Positions 40,922 through 49,957 of a DNA stretch of 64,000 nt are shown one piece after another. Origin of the DNA: Bifidobacteriaceae bacterium. GTDB lineage: Bacteria > Actinomycetota > Actinomycetes > Actinomycetales > WQXJ01. The stretch lies in contig JAISXH010000059.1 of NCBI GenBank assembly GCA_031270825.1, forward strand, positions 28,910-92,909, written 5' to 3'. The notes under the pieces are model-generated. The model saw only the letters and a program-made list of their open reading frames with translations. It was not told where the DNA came from and did no database searches. Position numbers and translations under genes: made by a program. Each line of letters opens with the position of its first letter. Within the stretch, counting starts at the first letter, position 1.

Positions 40922-42307
40922 TCAACCAGTCTTGTCCCCGACGGGATCGCGACGGACGTCGACCACTATGCCGGTCAGGTCGGATGTGATGGTGTCGAGG
41001 GAGGCCTCGGCGACTTGCTCAGCCGAGAGCAACGAGCCGGCCGGCTCCTCGCCGAAGGCGTTCGCGCGCATGGGCGTGTCGGTGCGCTCGGGGTTGACCA
41101 CATTGACCTTGATGCCGTCTGCCGACCATTCTTCCGACAGAGCCTGGGTCAGATTCACCACCGCCGCCTTGGCGGACGAATAGAGGGCGTAATTCTCCCG
41201 TCCGCGGGTGTAGGAAGAAGATGTGAACAGCAGCAAGTGGCCATGGGATTCGGCCAGATGCGGATATGACGCCCGTGCCACGTTGACCGCCGCCGTGTAA
41301 TTAATCGCGATCGACTGATCGATCTCCTCCGGCGAGGCGGTGGCCAGCGGACCGACCCTCAACACGCCAGCCGTCAGGACCACGGCGTCGATCCGGCCGT
41401 GTTCGGCCCGGACCTCGGCCAAGGCCGCTTCCAACGCCTCGAGGTCTTGGACATGCAGGCCGGTGGTGGAGCGCCCGTGGGCCACCACGGTGGCGCCAGC
41501 CGCCCGGGCGATCCGGGCGATCTCCGCCCCGATCCCATAAGAGCCGCCCAACACCACCAGCACCTGTCCGGTCAGCGCCTGCGTCAATTGCTGCGGCGAC
41601 TTGTGCGGCGCCGCCTGCGTCGCCAGTTGGAACAGCTTGTCCGCAATGGTCAGATCGACCGGATGGGTCACCTTGATGTTGTTCTCCGAACCGAGCACAC
41701 ACTTGACGTCGACTTCCGGCAGGTATCGCACCACCACCCCGCAATCGTCGGTGGCGTGGAAATAGGGATCCTCGATCGCTTTCGCATAGGCGGCTCGCAG
41801 CGTCGAAAGCTTGAAAGCTTGCGGCGTCTGACCCCTTCTCAGCCGGGAGCGGTCGGGAATCCGGGTGATGACCTCGTCGTCATCGACCATCACCACCGTG
41901 TCGGAGGACGGAATGGCCACATCGACCGCCTCATGTCGGTCCAAAGCCCCGACGCACTGCGAGATGATGCGCTCGTCGACAAGTGGGCGGACGGCATCGT
42001 GCAACAACACCTTGGCCTCCTCGGCGTCAATCGCCTCGAGGACCCGGCGGGTGGTCTCGTTGCGGGTGACGCCCCCCTCCAGAATCAGGCTGAGCTTGGT
42101 GAAACGGCTGCCCAGCAGGGTGGCGACCCGCTCGGTCCAGCCGGGCGTGATCATCACCATCACTTCGTCGATGAGGGGATGGGAGTCGAAGGCGGCGACG
42201 GTGTGCTCGAGGATCGTCTTCCCGGCCACCTTGACCATCTGTTTGGGAACTGACAGCCCCAGCCGCGCCCCCACTCCGCCGGCCAGCACCACACCATAGG
42301 TTTTCAC
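40922..42307 (-). CDS. Bifunctional cytidylyltransferase (IspD/TarI-type) / SDR reductase, CDP-ribitol-synthase-like
   Basis: KTYGVVLAGGVGARLGLSVPKQM nucleotidyltransferase, then VLVVLGGSYGIGAEIARIAR SDR with SSSYTRGRENYALYSSAK. Confidence 0.8.
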   Translation of the reverse strand: MKTYGVVLAGGVGARLGLSVPKQMVKVAGKTILEHTVAAFDSHPLIDEVMVMITPGWTERVATLLGSRFTKLSLILEGGVTRNETTRRVLEAIDAEEAKVLLHDAVRPLVDERIISQCVGALDRHEAVDVAIPSSDTVVMVDDDEVITRIPDRSRLRRGQTPQAFKLSTLRAAYAKAIEDPYFHATDDCGVVVRYLPEVDVKCVLGSENNIKVTHPVDLTIADKLFQLATQAAPHKSPQQLTQALTGQVLVVLGGSYGIGAEIARIARAAGATVVAHGRSTTGLHVQDLEALEAALAEVRAEHGRIDAVVLTAGVLRVGPLATASPEEIDQSIAINYTAAVNVARASYPHLAESHGHLLLFTSSSYTRGRENYALYSSAKAAVVNLTQALSEEWSADGIKVNVVNPERTDTPMRANAFGEEPAGSLLSAEQVAEASLDTITSDLTGIVVDVRRDPVGDKTG

Positions 42308-42366
42308 GCGCTCAAGTCTGCCACCCGGCCGGCTCGCCGCCAGCCCCGGCGTGGCCACAAGCGGCG

Positions 42367-42756
42367 TGGGGCGATGACGGCGGGTGGGGGCTGCTGGCGC
42401 TGGCCCCCCTGATGTGCTTGTCCGGCGGGGCTCTGGCGATGATCGTGATCGGTGTGATCAAGAGCGACAAGGCGGCCAACGCCGCGGTCATGCTCATCAC
42501 CGTGCCGCAGATGTTCCTGTCCGGGGTCATCATCCCGATCGGCCACTCGACCGGCGTTCTCTACGTGCTCAGCCGCATCCTGCCGATGACCTACTGCGTC
42601 GACCTGGGCCGGTCCGTCGCCTACGCCGGCTCGCCCGAGTACGACGCCGTGGTCCTGTTCAACCCTGCCGTCAGCTTGCTCGCCATCGGCGGCCTGACGG
42701 CGCTGTGTCTGGTGGTCGGCACGGTCTTGTGCGCCCGCTCGGAAAAGAACCGCTGA
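42367..42756 (+). pseudogene. ABC-2 type transporter permease, C-terminal fragment
   Basis: Hydrophobic LITVPQMFLSGVIIPI...VLSRILPMTYCVDLGRSV; N-terminal half absent. Confidence 0.6.
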
Positions 42757-42972
42757 CCAGGCCGTCCGAAAATGGGGCGCCGCTGGGGCCGGAAATCATC
42801 CGAGTCGGGTCGAACCCGCAGGCCAGGACCGGAACACCTGACGACACGCGCCAACAGGCCGATGGAGCTAGATCGTCCCGGCCGCAGGCGCGACACAGAT
42901 CTCAGCGGCCTCGCCACGTTCGCGCTACACTTGTTTCGACAGATTCGATTATTGCGCTTAGGAGGATGGCCG

Positions 42973-43413
42973 ATGAGGGACATCGCGACGCTGGTTCCCG
43001 GTCCGGCGGACACCGAACTGGCGGTGTCCGCCCTGCGGGAGCTCGACGCCGTGCTCGGCGCAGAGGGCCCAGTCCGGCTGCGGCTTGGTGGTCAGGCCGG
43101 CGAGGTGGAGGTCCCCCGGTCCGCGCTGGCCGCGCTGGCGCGGGTGCTCGCCAGCTTCGCGCATGGCGAGGGCGTGACCGTCCTCCCCTCGCAGGCGGAG
43201 TTGACGACCCAGCAGGCGGCGGATGCGCTGCGTGTGTCGCGCCCGTTCCTGATCGGCCTGCTGGACGCTGGGCAGATCGAGTATCGTCTGGTCGGCACCC
43301 ACCGCCGGGTGAAGGCTGCGTCTCTGATCCGCTACATGCGCGATGACGACGCGCGCCGCCAGGCAGCAGCCGACGAGCTGGCGGCCGAGACCCGCGAACT
43401 CGGATTCGCCTGA
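42973..43413 (+). CDS. Excisionase/MerR-like HTH protein, probable antitoxin
   Basis: LTTQQAADALRVSRPFLIGLLDAGQIEYRLVGTHRRVKAASL; overlaps the downstream PIN gene. Confidence 0.75.
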   Translation: MRDIATLVPGPADTELAVSALRELDAVLGAEGPVRLRLGGQAGEVEVPRSALAALARVLASFAHGEGVTVLPSQAELTTQQAADALRVSRPFLIGLLDAGQIEYRLVGTHRRVKAASLIRYMRDDDARRQAAADELAAETRELGFA

Positions 43414-44012
43414 TGCCGGTCGTCGTCTACGACGCCAACGTGCTCTACCCCTCGACGCTGCGCGACGTGCTGATCCGCGTCGGGATCGCCCAGTTGGTGC
43501 GGGCAAAGTGGACGGAACGGATCCTCGAAGAGGTGTTCGGTAGCCTGCGCGCCAACCGCCCCGACCTCGACACCGCACGCCTGGATCGCACCCGCCGTCT
43601 GATGAACGGCGCGATCCGCGATGTGACTGTGGCCGGCTACGAGCACTTGATTGACCAACTCGACCTTCCCGACCCCGGCGACCGGCACGTTCTGGCCGCC
43701 GCGCTCCACGCAGGAGCCCAGGTAATCGTCACCCGCAACCTCCGCGATTTCCCCGCCGACCGGCTAACCGCCTGGGGTGTGGAGGCGCAGCATCCAGACG
43801 ACTTCCTCACCGAACTGCACCAGGACCACCCGGACACCCTCAGTGGGATCGTCGCCGCGATCGCCCGTGCGTGGGGCGACGACGCGAAGCCCGATGACGT
43901 CCTAGACCGCCTCGCCGTCGACGCGCCCTGCGCTGCCGCCCTCGCGCGCCGGACAGTCGAGGGGCGCAGGTCGAGCCCGCTTCGCCCTCCCCCGGCGGCC
44001 AGGCGGCGCTGA
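43413..44012 (+). CDS. PIN-domain toxin
   Basis: VVVYDANVLYPSTLRDVLI...DRHVLAAALHAGAQVIVTRNLRDFPA. Confidence 0.8.
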   Translation: MPVVVYDANVLYPSTLRDVLIRVGIAQLVRAKWTERILEEVFGSLRANRPDLDTARLDRTRRLMNGAIRDVTVAGYEHLIDQLDLPDPGDRHVLAAALHAGAQVIVTRNLRDFPADRLTAWGVEAQHPDDFLTELHQDHPDTLSGIVAAIARAWGDDAKPDDVLDRLAVDAPCAAALARRTVEGRRSSPLRPPPAARRR

Positions 44013-44467
44013 TCGGCTCGGACGGGCGGCGTCAATCCGTTCCGATAGCGGCCCGGAGTACCAGTGCAAGAGCAGACCGAAAAGGCGGCCCCGCGCCGGC
44101 AGGGCCGGCACTGCTCCGGATCTGGGGACCTCTGCCCTCGAACGCCGTGAACCCGTCTTGGACGGTCATCGTCACGTCTTGGCGCGAGGACCGCGGCATG
44201 GCTGCTTCTTTGTGCGTCGCGGCAGGGGTGACCGCGACATCTGGTACAGCCCACTGGCATCGGTCGCAACTCCCCAGCCGTGGCGGCGCCCTGCGGGTTC
44301 TGGTCCGTGACCAACCGGCCGTCGGCTTCCGGCTGGCTGCCGGGGACGACCCGCACCGCGGCGTGTTCGCCTGCGCAGAGCACGGCATCGTACTCTGCTG
44401 GGTTCGACCTCCGCGAACGATGCGAGCGACGCTAGCCGCGCCGCCGCGGCCCGCGCCGCGCAACGGC

Positions 44468-44884
44468 TCAGGCGAACGGGTCGGTCAGGCTGAGGCCGGC
44501 GATCGGCTGGAAGTCGCGCACGTTGCGCGTCGCCAGTCGGTGGCCGCCGGCCAGGCAGATCCCGGCGATCTGAGCGTCCGCCAGCGACAGCGTCCGGCCG
44601 ATCGACTCGCATCTGGCCAACAGTTCGGCGGTCGCGCGGGCGGCCGACAGGTCGTAGCTCGCTATCCGCTGGCCGACCTGGTCGACGATAGCGCGCCACC
44701 GCGACGTCAGCCCGTCGCGGCGCCGGCCCTCCGGCAGTCGGCCGAGGCCGCGCTCGATCTCCTCGACGGTGACGACGCATACCGTCAGTTCGGCGGGGCC
44801 CAGCCCCTGCGCCCAGGCCAGCACGTTCGGCGCCGGCGCCTCCCGCATCATCTCCGACACGACGTTGGTGTCAGCGATGATCAT
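44468..44884 (-). CDS. VapC-family PIN toxin
   Basis: MIIADTNVVSEMMREAPAPNVLAW...LSLADAQIAGICLAGGHRLATRNVRDFQPI. Confidence 0.85.
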   Translation of the reverse strand: MIIADTNVVSEMMREAPAPNVLAWAQGLGPAELTVCVVTVEEIERGLGRLPEGRRRDGLTSRWRAIVDQVGQRIASYDLSAARATAELLARCESIGRTLSLADAQIAGICLAGGHRLATRNVRDFQPIAGLSLTDPFA

Positions 44885-45126
44885 GGCAGTTCCACGGCCC
44901 GCGGCGCGTCTGTCCGCTCCGGCGCCGGGATCTCCGCGCCGCCGACTTCCGTTGCCGCGGCGTGGAGCGCCAGGAGGAGGTTCTGTTCGGGACCACGGGT
45001 GGCGGAATCCAGAATGGACCGCACTTCCGCCTCGACTGAGCGGCCGTGTTGCGCCGCCAGCAGGCGCAGGCGGCCGTGGGTCTGCGGGTCTAGTTTGCGA
45101 ACGGTTATGGCGCTCACGGGCGTCAC
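44881..45126 (-). CDS. FitA/VapB-like antitoxin
   Basis: ITVRKLDPQTHGRLRLLAAQHGRSVEAEVRSIL; overlaps vapC start by 4 nt. Confidence 0.85.
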   Translation of the reverse strand: MTPVSAITVRKLDPQTHGRLRLLAAQHGRSVEAEVRSILDSATRGPEQNLLLALHAAATEVGGAEIPAPERTDAPRAVELP

Positions 45127-45305
45127 CTCCTGATGGCAATGCTATCAGAGGGCGCGGCGCCCTGGCGCGCTGGCGCGGGTCGGGTTCGTTGGTGGGCGTG
45201 TGGGACTTGGGTTGTCTGGGGCGCGCCGCAGCCTGCGGCGGGGACGGGTTCTAGTCCCTCTGAGTATGATGGACATACAATGGACTCAGCCAAGAGGGGA
45301 GTGTC

Positions 45306-45647
45306 ATGGCCGGAGCCGCCGAGATGGAGCGGATCAATTTCCGCGCTGACCGGAAAGTCAGGCAGGACGCAGAGCGAGTGTTCCACGCGCTCGGCTTGAA
45401 CCTGTCCGACGGGTTGAACGTGTTCTTGCGCCGGGTGGCCGCGGAACAGGCCATCCCGTTCCGGTTGGCGCTGACGCGCGAAGAGATCCTCGGGCCGGAG
45501 TTGGCCGCCCGCGAGGCGGCGATCCGCCGGGGCGTCATGGCGCAGACCGAGCGTGCCCCGGACGAGGGCAGGCCGGTGGCCCGTTTCGATGACGCGCTCG
45601 GCAAGCCCTACCTCGAGTATCCGGACGGGACGCGCGAGTTCCGCTGA
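45306..45647 (+). CDS. RelB/DinJ-family antitoxin without adjacent toxin
   Basis: INFRADRKVRQDAERVFHALGLNLSDGLNVFLRRVAAEQAIPF. Confidence 0.75.
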   Translation: MAGAAEMERINFRADRKVRQDAERVFHALGLNLSDGLNVFLRRVAAEQAIPFRLALTREEILGPELAAREAAIRRGVMAQTERAPDEGRPVARFDDALGKPYLEYPDGTREFR

Positions 45648-45667
45648 CCGGTGGGACGAGGCCGAGA

Positions 45668-45838
45668 TCAGAGAATTGATCGGCCCCGGGCGACCCGCTC
45701 AACCCGGCCGCGGCGGACCAACATCGACAAGGCCGGCTGCGACACCCCCGCTTCCATCGCCTGGCGCCAAGTCACGTAACCGTGCTGGTCGAGCGCGATC
45801 TCACGCAGCACATCGACGGAGTCCACGGCCTCAATCAT
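45668..45838 (-). pseudogene. AbiEi-type antitoxin N-terminal fragment
   Basis: VLREIALDQHGYVTWRQAMEAGVSQPALSMLVRRGRVERVARG then premature end. Confidence 0.6.
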
Positions 45839-45996
45839 GCAAATACCAGAACACGAAGTGATGGTATTCGGTCGAACTCTGTTTCGGGTTGCAGCAGCAG
45901 GTTCAGCCAGCTTCGTGGGCCACATCCAGGCGGTGAAGAACTCGGCCGCGATGGCCGACAGGAAGACCTCTTGGCCAGCGAAAACGTCGGGCTGTC

Positions 45997-46040
45997 GGTC
46001 GGGACGGCGGGATTTGAACCCGCGACCCCTTGACCCCCAG
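45997..46040 (-). other. Truncated 3' half of tRNA-Pro(GGG): candidate attachment site (att) of an integrative element
   Basis: Reverse complement CTGGGGGTCAAGGGGTCGCGGGTTCAAATCCCGCCGTCCCGACC = anticodon loop with GGG, T-arm GTTCAAAT and acceptor 3' strand; no matching 5' half upstream. Confidence 0.8.
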
Positions 46041-46217
46041 GCGCCTTGAGTAGGCCCCGTAGACCCCTTATCTGCGGTATTGCCGTTTCATAGGCGCTCT
46101 TGGGACGTCTCCTGTTGCACGGTTTGCTCGCTGTTGGTCACTTAATTGGTCCACTTCAGATCAGTCGCAGTTGGAAATGTCCCCGCTGCGTTCGCCTTCG
46201 ACTCCTAGGATGGGGAA

Positions 46218-48545
46218 GTGCTTCGCCGACTTGATGTAACGAGTTCTTGGCGGTCGCTGGATGTGGGGTTCTGGCCGCAAGATGTGCCGATGGGCCGACG
46301 CACGGTTGTGTATGGCCATAACGGTAGCGGCAAGTCCACGCTGGCGGATCTGCTGCTGTCCATCAGCCAACGCAGGTGTGCTGCCGAGGTGGTTTGGGAG
46401 GGCGCCGAGAAACGGATCACCCGAATCGGACGGGACAGTGAGGACGCCCCGCCGCCGATCGCGGTGTTCACGCGGACTTGGGTCGAGGCCAACCTTGCTC
46501 AGTTCCTTGACGGAGACAACGCGGCGGCGATCGTGACTCTTGGCGAGTCGGCGATCGAGTCGAAGAGGCGGGCGGAGCAACTGGCTGGGGAGTTGGTTCG
46601 ATTACGCGAAGTGGCTAGGGCCGCTGCAACGAAGCAGGACGATGAGGCTCGCCGCGCCGACCAGGCAGTTGAGCGGGTTCAGGCCGCGATAGTCGACCGC
46701 CTCCGACGGTTCGACTACGAGCGGTTCACCAAGAACCGGTACAACATGCCGAGGGTCAGGGACCTGCTTCGCGGCTGCGAAGGTGGTTTTCCGGATGATG
46801 CTGCTTGTGAGGCGGCTGTCGGCGTGCTGGAGGGTGGCGTGCCGGAGTCAGTCGGAAGCCTTACGCGGATGCCGGAGGAGATAGGGGAACGGCTCGGCGG
46901 ATTGTCCGCGATTCTCGGCGTGACTCCGTCGCGGCAGGCCATCGCGGAGCTGGAAAGCGATTCTGGCGCCCAAAGCTGGGTGGAAGACGGGCTGGCGCTG
47001 CACGGGGATCGCGAACGCTGCTTGTTCTGCGATGGCGCTGTCACGTCCGAGCGGCGGCAGCGGCTCGCCGCCCACTTCGATGAGAGTTGGCTGCGGATAC
47101 GGCACGACGCGACCGCGCTGCTCGCAGAGGTACAACGATACCGGCGCGCCCTCGCAGACTGGCATTCGACTCTCCCGGGAGCCTCATCCCTCGCGGTGGA
47201 CCTCCAGGGGAGATTCGCCGAGATCCTGGCCAGGGTCACGGGCGACGTCGAGGCTCGTGTCGCCGGTCTGTCAGCGGTGGAGCTTGCCCTCGAGGAGAAG
47301 ACCCGAGATCCGAATGCGACTCCTGCGGCGCCGGATTGGTCGGCCTCGGTCGGAGTCGTGGGATGGGATGAGCTTGAGGGAATCCTCAATGAGCACAACC
47401 GGAGAGCGGCGGACCACGACGCTCTCGCTGATGAGGCGAAGAAAGCGATCCTCAGCCATGTGGTGGGGTCGAACTGTGAGGAATTCAGGGGCCTGGAGAA
47501 GAAGGCCGAGGACGCCCGGGAGAAGGCGAAGGAAGTAGCCGACGCCGTCCGAGCCGCTGAATCTGAGCTTGATCGGCTCCGACAGGAGCAGTTCACTACG
47601 AAGGCGATGGCGGACAAGCTGACCAGCGACCTGGTGCGTGTCTACGGGAAGGACCACCTCAGCGTGGCCGTCACTGAGGACGGGAAGTCCTATGCCTGTC
47701 GCCGTCCCGATGGGCCCGCGACTCACCTGAGCCAGGGCGAGCGAACGACCCTGTCGCTTTTGTACTTCCTGCGGAACCTTCAGGACCAGCAAGGGCCGCA
47801 GGCAAAGCCGTCTGAGCGGATCGTAGTCGTTGACGACCCGTCCAGCTCGCTCGACAGGGAATCGTTGTTCGCTACCCACCAGTGGCTGCTTGACGCCCTT
47901 GAGCCCTTCGGCCAATTCGTGATCCTGACACACGACTTCGACCTGCTACGCCTGTTCATCAACTCCCACCGGACCGCGTGGGGCAAGTCACGGAAAGCCG
48001 TTGCCCAAGGCGACAGTGCCGAGGAGTTGTTCCCCAAGGCCGCGTTCCTGGAGATGTTCGCGGCGCCGTCCTCCGGCGCGCGCACATCGAGGATCGGTGC
48101 GCTGCCCGGATTGCTGCTCAAAAACACGTCCGAGTACACATACCTGTTCTCGATGGTCATGGCCGGTGTGGCCGACTCCGGGGACCACGAGCGTCTGTTC
48201 CTTCTGCCGAACGCGGCCCGCCGTGTTCTGGAGGTTTTCGCGAGCTACAAAGCCCCCCACCTGCCGGACTTCAGATCGCAACTCGAGTCCTTTGCGCAGA
48301 CCGGCGCGGGCGAGCCGTTCCGTGACGTCTACGACTTCTGCAACAGGTACTCCCACGGTGAAGGGCGCGAGAGCGCCGATGCGCTCGACGCTCGAACCGT
48401 CCATGGGCAGATCCGGAGATGTATGGAGTTCCTCCGCACGGTTGATGACGAGCACTTCAAGAGGATGTGCCGGGCGGCGAGCATCGATGACGCCCATCCC
48501 CTTGTGGGCATCCATTCGCCGCCGACGGCGACTATGGGTTCCTGA
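46218..48545 (+). CDS. AAA_13/RloC-PrrC-like ATPase, probable defence cargo
   Basis: YGHNGSGKSTLADLLL Walker A, LFCDG CxxC-type motif in coiled coil, LSQGERTTLSLLYFLRNL signature, VVDDPSSSLD Walker B, LTHDFDLLR. Confidence 0.8.
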   Translation: MLRRLDVTSSWRSLDVGFWPQDVPMGRRTVVYGHNGSGKSTLADLLLSISQRRCAAEVVWEGAEKRITRIGRDSEDAPPPIAVFTRTWVEANLAQFLDGDNAAAIVTLGESAIESKRRAEQLAGELVRLREVARAAATKQDDEARRADQAVERVQAAIVDRLRRFDYERFTKNRYNMPRVRDLLRGCEGGFPDDAACEAAVGVLEGGVPESVGSLTRMPEEIGERLGGLSAILGVTPSRQAIAELESDSGAQSWVEDGLALHGDRERCLFCDGAVTSERRQRLAAHFDESWLRIRHDATALLAEVQRYRRALADWHSTLPGASSLAVDLQGRFAEILARVTGDVEARVAGLSAVELALEEKTRDPNATPAAPDWSASVGVVGWDELEGILNEHNRRAADHDALADEAKKAILSHVVGSNCEEFRGLEKKAEDAREKAKEVADAVRAAESELDRLRQEQFTTKAMADKLTSDLVRVYGKDHLSVAVTEDGKSYACRRPDGPATHLSQGERTTLSLLYFLRNLQDQQGPQAKPSERIVVVDDPSSSLDRESLFATHQWLLDALEPFGQFVILTHDFDLLRLFINSHRTAWGKSRKAVAQGDSAEELFPKAAFLEMFAAPSSGARTSRIGALPGLLLKNTSEYTYLFSMVMAGVADSGDHERLFLLPNAARRVLEVFASYKAPHLPDFRSQLESFAQTGAGEPFRDVYDFCNRYSHGEGRESADALDARTVHGQIRRCMEFLRTVDDEHFKRMCRAASIDDAHPLVGIHSPPTATMGS

Positions 48546-48744
48546 AGCATTCACAGCGTCCCTACCGCCCAACGCCGGGGTGTCGATCAGGGTGTTGGGG
48601 CCACCTCCTGCCGGTGGCGATCAGCGAGGCCACAGCGATGCGGGCGGTCGCGGCCCGGTGAGTTGAGCGGGCCCCCGGTGCCTTGGGCAGGTTTCCGCAC
48701 CTTGGGGGCGTGCTTGATGCTTGCCTCCTTGGCCGGTGGTCGCG

Positions 48745-49797
48745 GTGACGTTTGGCGTGTTGCCGTTCCCGGTGCTGGACACGGGGCGGGTGAGGTTGTT
48801 CGTGGGCGACGCGGTCGCGTTGCTGCCGTTGTTGGGCGCCTCCTGGGCTGACGCGGTGGTGACCGACCCGCCTTACGGGCTCGAGTTCGCGGGGCATGGT
48901 TGGGACGCGCGCGCCGGGTTCGCGGCATCCCTGCCGGGCGTGGACTTGTCGGGGCTGTCGGATGGGGAGGTGTTCGAGGCGTGGTGCGCCGCGTGGGCGG
49001 CGGGCGCGTTGTCGTGTCTGCGGCCGGGCTGTCATTTGGTGGCGTTCGGTGGGACGAGGACGTGGCATCGGCTGGTGGCGGGTGTGGAGGGGGCGGGGTT
49101 CGAGGTCCGCGACCAGATCGCCTGGTTGTACTCGTCGGGGGTCCCGAAGTCGTTGGATCTGTCGAACGCGGCCGACCGGGCACTGGGGGTGGAACGGGCG
49201 GACCGGGAAGTGGTGGTCTCGGAGCGGGACACGGTCCTGGGCGCCACCAGGAGGGTGGTCTCGAAGGGCGAGCCGGTCACGGATCAGGCGCGGGCGTTGG
49301 AGGGTTGGGGGACGGGGTTGAAGCCCGCGTTCGAGCCGATCTTGGTGGCCCGCAAGCCATGCGACGGCGGGGTGGTCGCCAACGTCCTCGCGCATGGGAC
49401 TGGCGGGTTGAACATCGCCCGGTCCAGGACGGCGGGAGGCCGCTGGCCCGCTAACGTCGCGTTGGACGCGGCCCAGGCGGCCCGGTTGGACGCGCTCGCG
49501 GGGGCGGGCGTGGCGGGGCGGTTCCCGGTGTTCCACTACTCGTCGAAGGCTTCCCAGCGGGAACGGCCGCGCGTGTCCGGCGTGTCGCACGCGACGGTGA
49601 AACCGGTCGGGTTGATGCGTTGGCTGGTCGGGTTGGTGACGCCCCGAGGCGGGGTGGTGTTGGAGCCGTTCGCCGGTTCCGGGGCGACGGTCGAGGCGGC
49701 GGTGGCGGAGGGGATGAGCGTGGTCGCCGTCGAGAAGGACCCGGCCTACGCGCCGTTGGTCCAGGCCCGGTTGGATCGGATCGCGGACACGATTTGA
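48745..49797 (+). CDS. DNA methyltransferase (N4/N6, DPPY motif)
   Basis: VTDPPYGLEFAGHGWD; ATVKPVGLMRWLVGLVTPRGGVVLEPFAGSGATVEAAV. Confidence 0.85.
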   Translation: MTFGVLPFPVLDTGRVRLFVGDAVALLPLLGASWADAVVTDPPYGLEFAGHGWDARAGFAASLPGVDLSGLSDGEVFEAWCAAWAAGALSCLRPGCHLVAFGGTRTWHRLVAGVEGAGFEVRDQIAWLYSSGVPKSLDLSNAADRALGVERADREVVVSERDTVLGATRRVVSKGEPVTDQARALEGWGTGLKPAFEPILVARKPCDGGVVANVLAHGTGGLNIARSRTAGGRWPANVALDAAQAARLDALAGAGVAGRFPVFHYSSKASQRERPRVSGVSHATVKPVGLMRWLVGLVTPRGGVVLEPFAGSGATVEAAVAEGMSVVAVEKDPAYAPLVQARLDRIADTI

Positions 49798-49957
49798 GGG
49801 TTCCCGGGAGCTGGAGGGAACATGCCACACCACCAGGGCGCCGGCGCCGGCGCCCCTTGTGGGGGCGGGGCGCACCTGGGGGGCGGGCGCCGACGAGCGG
49901 CGCCGCGACCACCGCCCCGCCCGGCCCTGGGGGCCCGGGCTAGGCGGGGAGAAGGGG

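Noticed and set aside
44013-44467. Coding region between the PIN gene and vapC
   Set aside because: ORFs on both strands look compositional; no domain recognised
45782-46049. ORFs with TAGFEPATP / RDLNPRPLDPQAP
   Set aside because: Classic spurious translation across a tRNA 3' end; used only as support for the tRNA fragment
45997-46120. Complete tRNA-Pro gene
   Set aside because: The sequence 5' of the anticodon loop does not pair or resemble the acceptor/D-arm half
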